54,406 nucleotides of DNA from a virus. Positions within the stretch are counted from its first letter, which is position 1; each line of letters begins with the position of its first letter. A model generated the notes under the pieces. It was not told the DNA's origin. It saw only the letters and a list, made by a program, of their open reading frames with translations, and did not search any database. The DNA is taken from the IMG/VR virus record IMGVR_UViG_3300028592_000014, positions 1-54,406 of that record, one strand, 5' to 3'. The position numbers and the translations under genes were made by a program. Below are positions 7,623 through 16,450 of the stretch, piece by piece.

Positions 7623-9389
7623 TTACCTCGTCGGTTGGTTAAATGCATTCCACAGCCCGAGCCCTGCCATCGCCCCGCCGAGCACGTTGCCCGTCTGGTT
7701 CTGGTAAAGCGGCTGGCTCTGCGTATTCGAGTTGTTCAGCCCCGTGTATTGGGACAACAAACCGCTTACATCCTTCAGGTTCCCCATCGAATACTGATCC
7801 TGTTGTTGCCCGATTCCATACGCTTGCCCCAGCAGCCCATTGGACAGACCTATGCCGGCAATCTGGTTCTGACTGTTGAGCCGGTTCGTATCAGCCTGCA
7901 GTTGCGCGTTCGTGATCGCGGTTTGATACTGCTGCCCGCCGAGCCCTGTCATCGCGGACAGTGCGCGGTTGCGGTCGGCGTCGTACGCACCGGCCTGTGC
8001 TGATACGGCCGCATCGGTGTTGTTCTGGCCGAACTGTGTCGCCGCCCTGGTCAAGTTGCTGGACAGGTCAGACAGTGCCCGGCCTTCCGCGATGCCCTGC
8101 CGGTTGCCTCCGAGGGTGTTGTTCATCACCGCGCCACCACGGATGTTCCCGAGAAGGTCCGTGGTCGCCTTCGTCGCATCCGTCATGTAGTTGCCGAATG
8201 CGTTCGTGGACTGGTTAATGCCCTTCTGGATCGCGCCTGTCAGATAGGGGTTTGCGCCGGCCTGACCGTAAATCATGTCCTGATAGGCAGGCGAGAGATT
8301 GAGATTGTTCTGACTCGGTGCGTTGACCTGGGGCGCGCTGATGTTGCTGCCCTGCAGCCCCTGCGCGGCCTGCTGATTTTTGCGGAACGTGTCCGGTCCC
8401 CAATCGTTCAGGTAGTCATCGATATTGGCGCCGAAGTTCGCCATACCCGGCGCTTGCTGCTTTCCGGACTGTGCCATGATCTGATTCAGGATTCCACCCT
8501 GCCCATAAACGTATGGGTCCATGCGCGGGTCCATCTTATTCTGACTTGTGGACGTGAGATTGTCCGGACCGCTGCTGCTGCCGCCGAGCAGGCCGCCAAG
8601 TAGGGCGCTGCCGCCCTTGCTGGTTGCGAAGTCGAGCGCCTTGCCCCACATGTCGCCGCCAGAGCCAAATAAACTATCCAAACCAAACATAGAACCTCCT
8701 GTTGTTCCAAGTCCTGCAGTTGTTGCGCCTGCCAATCCAGTGCCAAGCGCACCACCGCCGCCAGCCGTTCCCATAAGGGAGCCGACACCCGCCGTTGTCG
8801 CGCCATAGGTGCCGCTGCCCAAAGTGCCAAGGCCGCCCGCTGACGTTGCCCATGGCGCTGCTGTACCTGTTGCGGTCATGCCGCCAGCAGGAAGCGCGGC
8901 GAACCCTCCGGCGCCCTCTGCCGCCCCTGCCGCTGCTCCTGCGCCTGCACTACCTGCGCCCATAGCCGCAGCACCGCCAAACATCGCCATCAGCGCCGGC
9001 ACAACGACCGGCAATTTCCCGCCGATCTTGTCCGTCAGCCCATTGTGAAAAATGGACTGCTTTTGTGTCGTGCCGTCTTTCGATATTTCGGTGTAGTTCT
9101 GGCCGCTGCTGCCGGGGTTGTACATCCCGGTACTGCCGTTTCGGTTTTCAAACTGGTTGAAGGTCTGCCGCGTGGGGTCGAACTGAAAGCGGCCAGCGCC
9201 CGGAATGTCGTAGGTGCGGTAGGTAGTTTGGTTACTGTTGAGAAGGCCGCTTAGAGGTCCGTACTCATTGGCGCCGTAACCATATACGCCGCCTTGCGAC
9301 GATAAGCCGCCCTCGTCCGTGTAGAACCGATCTTCAAGCGACTTGTTGGAGCCAATGTAGTTCAGCAGATCGTCGTAACTCAGTGCCAT
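7623..9389 (-). CDS. Putative injection / internal virion protein, Gly-Ala rich (588 aa)
   Basis: A 588-residue protein with a very Gly/Ala-rich hydrophobic stretch (about residues 130-260) between a compact N-terminal part (SYDDLLNYIGSNKSLEDRF) and a Gln/Asn-rich helical C-terminal half (DLSSNLTRAATQFGQNN). Such composition is typical of proteins ejected with DNA that form a channel across the envelope. AAGGAA lies six bases before the start. First of three such genes in order of transcription. Confidence 0.55.
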   Translation of the reverse strand: MALSYDDLLNYIGSNKSLEDRFYTDEGGLSSQGGVYGYGANEYGPLSGLLNSNQTTYRTYDIPGAGRFQFDPTRQTFNQFENRNGSTGMYNPGSSGQNYTEISKDGTTQKQSIFHNGLTDKIGGKLPVVVPALMAMFGGAAAMGAGSAGAGAAAGAAEGAGGFAALPAGGMTATGTAAPWATSAGGLGTLGSGTYGATTAGVGSLMGTAGGGGALGTGLAGATTAGLGTTGGSMFGLDSLFGSGGDMWGKALDFATSKGGSALLGGLLGGSSSGPDNLTSTSQNKMDPRMDPYVYGQGGILNQIMAQSGKQQAPGMANFGANIDDYLNDWGPDTFRKNQQAAQGLQGSNISAPQVNAPSQNNLNLSPAYQDMIYGQAGANPYLTGAIQKGINQSTNAFGNYMTDATKATTDLLGNIRGGAVMNNTLGGNRQGIAEGRALSDLSSNLTRAATQFGQNNTDAAVSAQAGAYDADRNRALSAMTGLGGQQYQTAITNAQLQADTNRLNSQNQIAGIGLSNGLLGQAYGIGQQQDQYSMGNLKDVSGLLSQYTGLNNSNTQSQPLYQNQTGNVLGGAMAGLGLWNAFNQPTR

Positions 9390-9398
9390 GTCGATTCC

Positions 9399-9647
9399 TT
9401 ATGCGATGAATACCCAGGCGTTATCCCTGCGGTGGTACAGGCCGCGCCCACTTCCCGGATTCCAATCTGTGCCGTCTGCATAGACAGCCATCCCGTTACG
9501 TGGCTTCTTCGGCTCTACGTGCAGCTCGCGCAGCCACATGAACGACTGCTGACCGCTCAACACCTCTTGCAGCCGCTGCAGTTCGGCCAATAAAAAAGCC
9601 GGCAAATTCGCCGGCTCCTGGGGAACAATCCCTGCTTGATAGTCCAT
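9399..9647 (-). CDS. Small hypothetical virion-associated protein
   Basis: An 82-residue protein (MDYQAGIVPQEPANLPAFLL; later AVYADGTDWNPGSGRGLY). Its start overlaps the stop of the gp10-like gene by ATGA, so translation is coupled; longer upstream frames lie inside that gene and are rejected. The C-terminal segment (Y-A-D-G-x-x-W-N-P-G-x-G-x-G-x-Y) resembles short beta-rich pieces found in phage tail proteins. Function unknown; position suggests a structural or chaperone role. Confidence 0.7.
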   Translation of the reverse strand: MDYQAGIVPQEPANLPAFLLAELQRLQEVLSGQQSFMWLRELHVEPKKPRNGMAVYADGTDWNPGSGRGLYHRRDNAWVFIA

Positions 9648-11197
9648 CACCACATCCCTGTTTTCTGATACTCCAATAGATAGCTTTTCAGCCGCCATGT
9701 GGCTTGCTGCACCGTCTCGAACTTGATAGCGATGTACCGCCACTCTTCCGTTACATCCACTTTCGTGTCGGTTCCGATTACGAAATTGCGCGGCGTGCTC
9801 CATGTCACCGGCTTGCCGATGTCGTTATAACCGCCCACATACACACGCACTACATTGCCCGCCGCTCCTTCGATGCGCGGATAGACTGCGGAAACCAATT
9901 TGAAGTATTGAGGGTCGCCCAGGTCGAGACCAGTCCGCGCAACATAGGATTGAAAGTTCGTCTCATCGAACAGGCGCGAAGCATCAGCCAAGTAGAGCTT
10001 TCTCGCTGCGCTGGCGATCACCATGCGCTGTGATGCCTGGGTGTACTCGTTGTAATCGAACGGGTCGGTGTAACTGTCGAAGGGGTCAAGGCGCGAATCG
10101 AAGGAGTTCGTCACGATTGTGTCGATCACGCCGGAAGCCGCGTAATGGGCGCGGGGGAGATCGCGAATCGTCCAAACGTTATCTTTGTAATTCCACACCA
10201 GGGCGACATTCGGAACGCTCGCACCAAGGCGCGGGATGCATACCCACACCTCGTTCCGTGTTGGGTTCGTCGCCAGAAAAGAGCGGTCGTAATTGCTCGC
10301 ATCCATCGACGTTTGCAGCCAGCGGCGCATTTTCTGGTTAAGGATGCTTTCGATCCTCGATCCAGTATTCAGGAAAACATCCCCTTGGCCGAGCACGGCA
10401 TGCCCGAGGTCGAAGCGCGCAATACAGTTCACCGCCAGCGCCCCGGCCTGCTCGGAAATCGGTTCTGAGAACGCCCATATATCATTCCCGCCGACGTAGC
10501 TCATGCGGTAGATGGACGATTCCTTGTATAGATAGAAATGGTCGCCGATGGAAGCGCCATCGACCAAGCGCCCCTCTGTTTTCGACAGGTCTTGCACGAC
10601 GACATCTTTTGTTGCGTCCGCCGTGTCCCACGATGCAGGCACGGTTCCAGGCTCAGCAGGATGAGAAACCAGCACTCGATGCGGCTTATCGACGCCGGAT
10701 TCGATCAGGTTCATCGCCACCAAACTGAACTTGTGCTTGCGCATTGCCTTGCATCGCAGGCCATTCGTCCAATCTGGAAGATTGACGGCCCGGCCAGTCC
10801 CTGCCCATACCTGCGGCACGTCGACGCCATTGTTCAGAACGGCGACGCCGCCGATGTCCGTTCCCGTCCAGACATTTCCCGGCGTGGCCGAGTAATCCAC
10901 ATCGACACCGCCAGTTTGCCGCGTGATATTGGAATGGGTGTCGACCGAAACCGCGTACATCTTTTGAGCGCCGGCATAAATCCAGTTGCGCGCACCGGCC
11001 ATGCTGTACGGCAGGAGGAAATAAGGCTCGATTGGCGGTGCACCATAGATGACCTGATGTCCCCGCATGCGCTCGACGTAGCCATCGGCAAAGCGTACGT
11101 TCTTGCCGTCGCTCCATGCATTGGGCGGCAACTCATGCGGGGCGGCGTCACGAATGATGCCGATCGTTCCCAAGCCATCGACGGGGTAGGTAGCCAT
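9647..11197 (-). CDS. Tail accessory / head-closure protein, P22 gp10-like
   Basis: A 516-residue all-beta protein that looks like a propeller, with repeated blade-like segments (VALVWNYKDNVWTIRDLP; SSIYRMSYVGGNDIWAFSE; FVARFDLG-type strands). The N-terminus (GTIGIIRDAAPHELPPNAWS) matches the style of podovirus tail/stabilisation proteins of the gp10 class. The start is ATG 11197, overlapping the fibre stop as TAATG; the open frame up to 11374 is only read-back into the fibre gene. It should help seal the head and form the tail hub. Family by style and position. Confidence 0.7.
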   Translation of the reverse strand: MATYPVDGLGTIGIIRDAAPHELPPNAWSDGKNVRFADGYVERMRGHQVIYGAPPIEPYFLLPYSMAGARNWIYAGAQKMYAVSVDTHSNITRQTGGVDVDYSATPGNVWTGTDIGGVAVLNNGVDVPQVWAGTGRAVNLPDWTNGLRCKAMRKHKFSLVAMNLIESGVDKPHRVLVSHPAEPGTVPASWDTADATKDVVVQDLSKTEGRLVDGASIGDHFYLYKESSIYRMSYVGGNDIWAFSEPISEQAGALAVNCIARFDLGHAVLGQGDVFLNTGSRIESILNQKMRRWLQTSMDASNYDRSFLATNPTRNEVWVCIPRLGASVPNVALVWNYKDNVWTIRDLPRAHYAASGVIDTIVTNSFDSRLDPFDSYTDPFDYNEYTQASQRMVIASAARKLYLADASRLFDETNFQSYVARTGLDLGDPQYFKLVSAVYPRIEGAAGNVVRVYVGGYNDIGKPVTWSTPRNFVIGTDTKVDVTEEWRYIAIKFETVQQATWRLKSYLLEYQKTGMW

Positions 11198-13560
11198 TAC
11201 TGCGCAATCTCCACGTTCACAACCCGTAACTGCGGGGTAGTGGGGCCAACTGTTGTGCCGTAGGTGCTGCCGAGTAGGATCACGCGATTTCCGACGATTG
11301 CAGGCGGAAAGCCTGCCGGCGTCATATTTGGAACAGGGATGGTTCCGCGCACGCTTGCCGCGTCGCCACTGCAACGGATCACCGGCAATCCATAGCCGCG
11401 AGTACCGGGGTTCACCACATAGTCACCGCCCGGCAAGCGCGCCGCCATCCCGGTGCCGCCGCTCGTGATGGATGTCGCCATCGATGTGCCAAGCAGACGC
11501 GGGGAAGACGATCCGTAAGTAACGGCCGTTCCGCTAATCTTGTGCGGGATTGCCTTTAGCGACAGCGAAGACGATGTGCCTTCCTGCTGCACCGCAAGGA
11601 ATTCGGTGGTGCCTTGCGCCGCCACCATGCCCAAGCCATCACCGGACGAGGCCGAAGAAAAACTGTTGAACAGGATGCCCCCCGGAGTCAACACACCGCT
11701 GCTTTCGCTCAGGACGACAGCGCGGGAAATGCCGTTCTCGCCCGCATACCAGAGCAGGGCGGTATTAGCCGACAGCGGGAACAGGTGCGGATTGTGGCGG
11801 GTGGCGAGCGAGTCCGAGTAATCGAGGATTGGTTCTGCCGTGGCTTCAAGTTGAATATTCGTCCCCCACGTCACCGTCGTGCTTGCAATCGTAATTGCCA
11901 CGGCATTGGGGCCGGATTCATTCTCTGGCATGCCAGCCACAAGCACCTTTGTCGCGGACAACCGGCACGATGATTTCGGGCCTGATGTTCCATAATCAGA
12001 TGACAATCCCGATGCGGCAGGCGTCCCGATAGTGCAAGTCGTTCCGGCCACACTTACAACGACAGCATTCACCTGGTACGGGCTTGATGCCCCACTGTTG
12101 TAGATCACCAGGGCCGTGGAAGCCGTCAGCGGGTAGGTGGCCGTGCTTCCGGCAACGCTGTTTGACGTGATGATGTTGGCGGCAGTGCCGATCGTAATCG
12201 TCGCCCCGCTCACCGATAGCGCGATTGCCTTGGTGTTCGTGGAATTGATATAGCTGGCAACGTACAGCGAGCCGGTCAGTTGCGCGATTTTGGGCGAACC
12301 CTTGAAGTCTTCCCCACCCCATGCGGCTGCGATGGTGTCAGTCGTGGCAACAGGCGTGCCCACCGCGAGCGAGAACGCCCCAGCAGAGCCGGAAAGCGTC
12401 AGGACAACAGCCTTGCTTGTCGCGGAATTCTGACCATAAAAACAGATCGCGTGCGTGGCATCGACCTTGAACGCCTGGACGGGAACATCTCCGCTGGTCG
12501 AACTGACCGTGACTGGCGTCGTTACCGCCTTCCCTGTGTTGTCCACGACGAATGCAGCAAACCCGCTCGAACGCTTTGCGAAGTGGATCGATGTGTTGTC
12601 ATCCAGCGCGACATAAGACGCCAAGGCATCGCCCGAATACGTGCTGCTCAGTGTGGTGTCGATCGTGGTCGAACCCGGCTGCAGGTTCGTTCCCTCGATG
12701 CGCCACTTGCCGGCAGCGGTCGAATTGTCCTGCAGGTAGACGTGGGCGATGCCACCAGGAGCAACGCAGTTCTTACCGACAAGTGCGCCGGTGGAGTCGC
12801 GCCAGCCGACCGCGTAACCTCCCTCTGTGTTGTCGATGATTGCGAGCAAGCCCAGTGCTGTGGACGTCGTGACAATCGGGGCGGTCAGGCATTTGCCCGC
12901 TGCAGTCGTGGCGCACGGCCAGATTTTTGGGACAAAATCCGTCAGCGTCAGGTTGTCGGTTACGGTCGCGCCGAGAACCGAGACGTTCGCATATTCCCAA
13001 CTTGGCTGATTGCCGTTTGTCTTGAGAAACTTCCCCGCTTGGCCGGTCTGATCCGCCTCCCATGACGCTACCGTGCCGTTCGTGACCAGGATTTTGCGCC
13101 CGGATTGCGCAGGCAGCGCCGAACTGAATGCCAGTTGATCGATATAGTTTTTCGTGGCGTAAACCAAGCGGTATTCGGTGCCGGTATCGACCATTAAGAC
13201 CGGACAGCCGGCGATGATGTCACCATAGGCCAGCGCAGCACCGGAAACACTCTTGACAGCACGCGCACCGAGATTGGAAATGTTCATCGTGCAAGCGCCG
13301 GTATTCGTGCTCGACGGCAACCATAAGACGCCTGTACTCGCGCCATAAGCTGGAAGCGGCTCAGACGGATTCAGCGCGTAGGCGTTTTCCGTTCCTTGAT
13401 CGATGCCGCCAACCAGGACAGAGCCAGTAAAGCCGGGAAACGCCTTTTTCTGGACATCCTTGAGCAGCCGGATAAAGTCATCCGCCTCATATGCCGGGTC
13501 GGATCCATCCGGCAAATTCTGGTCGAGTCCGCTGATATAGTAAGTTTGCTCAACTGGCAT
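11197..13560 (-). CDS. Tail fibre / tailspike with beta-propeller-like repeats (787 aa)
   Basis: A 787-residue protein. The N-terminus (EQTYYISGLDQNLPDGSDPA) resembles particle-binding ends of phage fibres. From about residue 260 to 740 it has roughly seven units of about 50-60 residues that alternate 'T-A-L-V/I-x-Y/F' and 'V-A-V/I-T-I-x-x-T-T-V-x-x-G' strands, suggesting a propeller receptor-binding head. No pectate-lyase or sialidase motif is evident. It is encoded directly upstream of the gp10-like gene. Likely the host-receptor protein. Confidence 0.7.
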   Translation of the reverse strand: MPVEQTYYISGLDQNLPDGSDPAYEADDFIRLLKDVQKKAFPGFTGSVLVGGIDQGTENAYALNPSEPLPAYGASTGVLWLPSSTNTGACTMNISNLGARAVKSVSGAALAYGDIIAGCPVLMVDTGTEYRLVYATKNYIDQLAFSSALPAQSGRKILVTNGTVASWEADQTGQAGKFLKTNGNQPSWEYANVSVLGATVTDNLTLTDFVPKIWPCATTAAGKCLTAPIVTTSTALGLLAIIDNTEGGYAVGWRDSTGALVGKNCVAPGGIAHVYLQDNSTAAGKWRIEGTNLQPGSTTIDTTLSSTYSGDALASYVALDDNTSIHFAKRSSGFAAFVVDNTGKAVTTPVTVSSTSGDVPVQAFKVDATHAICFYGQNSATSKAVVLTLSGSAGAFSLAVGTPVATTDTIAAAWGGEDFKGSPKIAQLTGSLYVASYINSTNTKAIALSVSGATITIGTAANIITSNSVAGSTATYPLTASTALVIYNSGASSPYQVNAVVVSVAGTTCTIGTPAASGLSSDYGTSGPKSSCRLSATKVLVAGMPENESGPNAVAITIASTTVTWGTNIQLEATAEPILDYSDSLATRHNPHLFPLSANTALLWYAGENGISRAVVLSESSGVLTPGGILFNSFSSASSGDGLGMVAAQGTTEFLAVQQEGTSSSLSLKAIPHKISGTAVTYGSSSPRLLGTSMATSITSGGTGMAARLPGGDYVVNPGTRGYGLPVIRCSGDAASVRGTIPVPNMTPAGFPPAIVGNRVILLGSTYGTTVGPTTPQLRVVNVEIAQ

Positions 13561-13562
13561 GT

Positions 13563-14174
13563 TTATCTCGCTGTCATTGAGAGTGGGGAGCCGCTGAACG
13601 CTTCCCTGTTGTCTTCAGACTGGACTTGATCTTTCACGGAACCATACTTTGCTTCCCAGAGCTGCACGCGGGCGTCGTTCTTCATGAACGGCTCTGTTTC
13701 GCACAGTGCGGCGAATAGCAACAGATCGGGGGCATTGGTCGTGAACCAGTTGAACGTGTTGTCATCCGATAGCGGATCAAGACGACGGTAATAGGTGCCT
13801 TTCACCGTATAGCCGCTATCCGGGTAGGGGCCAAAAATGAAGCTGTTCGTCTCGCGCGCGATGAACTTCGGAAATCCGTCGCCGGAGCGCATGGGATAGT
13901 TCGCATATATCCACTCAGCGTCCTTTCTGACCAATGTCCGAACCGGAGCGAGTTCGATGCGTGCGTTCTTCAGTTCGACATAGCCAGCCGGGACCGCAAT
14001 CACACCCCCGGAAATGGTCGCGTTCAGGGCTGTTTCCATCGCCCTGATGCGCAAATCACGATAGATGCGCGCCTCTCCCATAGCGATGAAATCAGGGATG
14101 AATTCGGCGAGGTCCGTTCGCTTCATCCAGCGCGCAACGGCGGCTTTCAGGTCTGAATAATTCGCAAGGCTCAT
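13563..14174 (-). CDS. Head-tail adaptor (connector) protein
   Basis: A 203-residue protein beginning ANYSDLKAAVARWMKRTDL and continuing with IPDFIAMGEARIYRDLRI, a pattern typical of podovirus adaptor proteins (P22 gp4 / tail-tubular-A position). The C-terminal half holds YYRRLDPLSDD and TFNWFTTNAPDLLLFAALCE, also characteristic. It should bind beneath the portal and carry the tail. It lies between a small structural gene and the fibre. Confidence 0.75.
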   Translation of the reverse strand: MSLANYSDLKAAVARWMKRTDLAEFIPDFIAMGEARIYRDLRIRAMETALNATISGGVIAVPAGYVELKNARIELAPVRTLVRKDAEWIYANYPMRSGDGFPKFIARETNSFIFGPYPDSGYTVKGTYYRRLDPLSDDNTFNWFTTNAPDLLLFAALCETEPFMKNDARVQLWEAKYGSVKDQVQSEDNREAFSGSPLSMTAR

Positions 14175-14175
14175 G

Positions 14176-14508
14176 TCATACCCATTTCGATCTGACTTTG
14201 GCGAACGGCTTGCCCGGCACCGTCAACAGATGCGGTTCGTTCGACTGGATATAGAGCAGCGCACGGCGCACCTCGTCAACGTCCGGGGACAAGAGGTTGT
14301 AGCCGAGATTTTTCAATCTCACGATGTCACCCTCGTGAACGCTGCCGACATGAATCAGGCGATCGCCCCCCATGTAACGCCCGATCGAAGGCGAATCGTT
14401 CTGCGCACGCTTGTTGTCCTCAATGACGTCGGTGTTGTCATAGCGGGTGCGGACAATCAGCTTGTCGCTCTGCTCGTCGTAATGCGACGTTTGAACGATG
14501 TCGCTCAT
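14176..14508 (-). CDS. Hypothetical structural protein (110 aa)
   Basis: A 110-residue protein (MSDIVQTSHYDEQSDKLIVR). The start overlaps the stop of the upstream gene as ATGA; the open frame running to 14922 is antisense noise through two genes. Composition is mixed alpha/beta with no known motif. It lies between the adaptor and a small capsid-side protein, so it may be a virion component. Similar small genes are found here in BPP-1-like phages, by general knowledge rather than a search. Confidence 0.7.
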   Translation of the reverse strand: MSDIVQTSHYDEQSDKLIVRTRYDNTDVIEDNKRAQNDSPSIGRYMGGDRLIHVGSVHEGDIVRLKNLGYNLLSPDVDEVRRALLYIQSNEPHLLTVPGKPFAKVRSKWV

Positions 14509-14792
14509 TGCGTCAGTTCCGTGACGTGGAGGCTTCCACCGGCTGATGCTTGAACTGCCGACACCTTCTCGCCGGCGCCGATGCGGAACACCTCGGGAAT
14601 CCCTGCCGGAACATACACATCGCTGGTTGTGGCGGTTGGATTCTTGCCGATCTTGATATACGCGGCGCTGGTACAGATGACGCGCACGGTCTTGGTTTCC
14701 GCGCCCACGGCATTGGTAATCGTGCCGGCTGTTCCGGTATAGGCAACACTCTGATGCGTGCTTAGCCGGAAACTGGTTTCTTGACCTCGCAT
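14505..14792 (-). CDS. Small beta-rich virion protein
   Basis: A 95-residue protein rich in beta-forming residues (TKTVRVICTSAAYIKIG; TTSDVYVPAGIPEVFRIG). AGGAG lies seven bases before the ATG. The pattern resembles small decoration or head-associated proteins that follow the major capsid gene. It lies just after a strong terminator hairpin on the late transcript, so its level may be lower than that of the capsid genes. Confidence 0.65.
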   Translation of the reverse strand: MRGQETSFRLSTHQSVAYTGTAGTITNAVGAETKTVRVICTSAAYIKIGKNPTATTSDVYVPAGIPEVFRIGAGEKVSAVQASAGGSLHVTELTQ

Positions 14793-14812
14793 ATTCTTCT
14801 CCTGATGTGAGA

Positions 14813-14830
14813 AAGGGGCCGAAGCCCCTT
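14813..14830 (-). terminator. Rho-independent terminator after the 14834-15421 gene
   Basis: Perfect stem AAGGGGC/GCCCCTT with a CGAA loop (TTCG on the minus strand). The minus strand continues with TTTCTC; the plus side is also T-rich (TTCTTTT), so it may work both ways. Confidence 0.8.
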
Positions 14831-14833
14831 CTT

Positions 14834-15421
14834 TTAGTAATCGCCCAGATTGATCCAGGTGATCGTGATGGTTCCGGAAATGGTCTGAGTGGCGTTTGCG
14901 TCCACATCCGTGGTTGTTGCATACGCCGTATTCAGGAACACATCTTTCGCCGTGCCGGTGCCGTCGAACTGCGCCGATGCCGCCAGTGCCGCAGTAACCG
15001 CCGCACCTGGAACATTGATCGTTGCTGACGATGTGAAGGCGGTAGACGGCAACAGGTCCACCATCGTGCTGCTCAGCGTGGTTGACGATGCTGCCGCCGT
15101 ACCGAGCGAGATAGCGCCGGTAACGCTGGCATTCAACGTGCTGGCAAGCGCGCTGGTCGTTTTCTGCTGCAGTCTTCCGATTGCCCCGAGAACGAGAATT
15201 CGCCCCTCTGGAAAGTCATAAATCTGGGTGCTCTGATACTCGGTGCCGTTGACGACGGTTTGACCAACGTTATCGAGCGTCAGAGTGGTTTTACAGATCG
15301 GGCCGAACTGTTCATGCTTGGCAGTCACCGAGCCGCTTGCCGGCTGTTTCGGTGCGCCGACGCTGGACTTGTTGTCCGTGAACTGAATCGACCCGTTGTT
15401 CTGATGGATTTGATGAGACAT
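14834..15421 (-). CDS. Virion protein next to the major capsid gene (195 aa)
   Basis: A 195-residue Ala/Thr/Ser-rich protein (MSHQIHQNNGSIQFTDNKSS). The start at 15421 is favoured by GGAG about seven bases upstream; the longer frame from 15448 begins within a terminator stem. Long alternating small-residue strands suggest a beta structure. Flanked by two hairpins, it forms its own segment behind the capsid gene. This position is common for decoration or head-stabilising proteins. Confidence 0.7.
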   Translation of the reverse strand: MSHQIHQNNGSIQFTDNKSSVGAPKQPASGSVTAKHEQFGPICKTTLTLDNVGQTVVNGTEYQSTQIYDFPEGRILVLGAIGRLQQKTTSALASTLNASVTGAISLGTAAASSTTLSSTMVDLLPSTAFTSSATINVPGAAVTAALAASAQFDGTGTAKDVFLNTAYATTTDVDANATQTISGTITITWINLGDY

Positions 15422-15429
15422 TTGATTCT

Positions 15430-15458
15430 CCAAAAGAAAGGGCCGCACGCGGCGGCCC
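15430..15458 (-). terminator. Hairpin terminator/attenuator after the capsid gene
   Basis: Minus-strand stem GGGCCGC/GCGGCCC (15452-15458 with 15440-15446, loop five) followed by TTTCTTTT. It lies 20 bases after the capsid stop, and the next ribosome site follows at once, so it is likely a partial terminator that lowers downstream expression. Confidence 0.75.
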
Positions 15459-15478
15459 CTGGTGGTGGGTTAGGTCGA

Positions 15479-16426
15479 TCAGCTTGTGGTCAGGTCGTAG
15501 ATACCAGCATGCGCGGCTTCGTTGCACATCTCAAGCGTGTATTCCACGAGGATTTGCTTGCGGATCGAGTCGCCGGTTTTCGCCAGATCGGAAGTGCTGA
15601 AGTCTCGCAGGGTGGAGAACTTCACATACTCCGGATCGAAGAAGTAGCACACATCGGTCGGCGCTTGACGGCACGGAACGAGACGGACCTCGTTGCCCAG
15701 CGGGTCGATATAGATGTCCACGCTGTTCACGACCTTCTTTTTGTCGCCGTCCGATGTCTTGGTAGACGAGCCGGAGAAGGTGGCGAACTTGCGCTTTTGG
15801 AACGCGTTCAGGATGCCCAGGGTTGGCGATCCACCGTTTGCCCAAGCCGAAGCAAGAACGGCCTCCACAAACGATTCCTGGAACACGCGTGCCGTGCCGT
15901 CGGTGTGGGCATCGCTGCCGTTACCAGCCGAAGCAGTCGCATCACCTGCAATGCTGGTATTGGTCTTGATCCACGCCTGTGCGCCTGCCACTTCGCGCGC
16001 CGTGCTGTCATTGCCGGCCACAAACGCATTGTTTTCAAGCAGGGCCGCCTCAACGTCCCGCTTGAGTTCCTTCATGCGCTTTTCCATCTGGTAGGCCATT
16101 TCAGAACGGCGTCCAGCCTTCGATACGCCCTCTTGCGTACCAGTCACACGCGCAACCTTGTCAGAAATCGCGGTGTAGTTGTAGATGCGGGCGGTAGGCG
16201 AGCTAGCATCGGTGGTCGCGTCGTCACCTTCGATCACGAAGTTCGCGCTATTCGGCGCGGCCAGCGAGTCCTTCTGCCATTCGTGCTTGGTGCCGGTGGA
16301 CTTGGTGCGGCCAATAGCCGTTAGAAACGGTGTTTCGGTCGGTGAGATGTCATAGATGATGTCGGACAAGTCCTCGCGGTTGCCAACGGCGTCATATGAG
16401 GAAAAGGTATCTGCGGGCTGACCCAT
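15479..16426 (-). CDS. Major capsid protein, SU10/DUF5309 type
   Basis: A 315-residue protein. The N-terminal segment NREDLSDIIYDISPTETPFL is the hallmark of the SU10-type major capsid family (DUF5309), which adopts the HK97 fold. The middle has the long helix region KRMKELKRDVEAALL, and the C-terminus has GNEVRLVPCRQ and FDPEYVKFS typical of the P-domain. AGGAG lies eight bases before the ATG. It follows the scaffold gene and precedes a strong hairpin. Length is normal for the family. Confidence 0.88.
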   Translation of the reverse strand: MGQPADTFSSYDAVGNREDLSDIIYDISPTETPFLTAIGRTKSTGTKHEWQKDSLAAPNSANFVIEGDDATTDASSPTARIYNYTAISDKVARVTGTQEGVSKAGRRSEMAYQMEKRMKELKRDVEAALLENNAFVAGNDSTAREVAGAQAWIKTNTSIAGDATASAGNGSDAHTDGTARVFQESFVEAVLASAWANGGSPTLGILNAFQKRKFATFSGSSTKTSDGDKKKVVNSVDIYIDPLGNEVRLVPCRQAPTDVCYFFDPEYVKFSTLRDFSTSDLAKTGDSIRKQILVEYTLEMCNEAAHAGIYDLTTS

Positions 16427-16450
16427 GATAAAACTCCTATTAGTTAAGAT

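Noticed and set aside
14509-14922. Longer version of the 110-residue structural protein
   Set aside because: The extra frame runs antisense-like through two real genes, has no ribosome site and unlikely composition.
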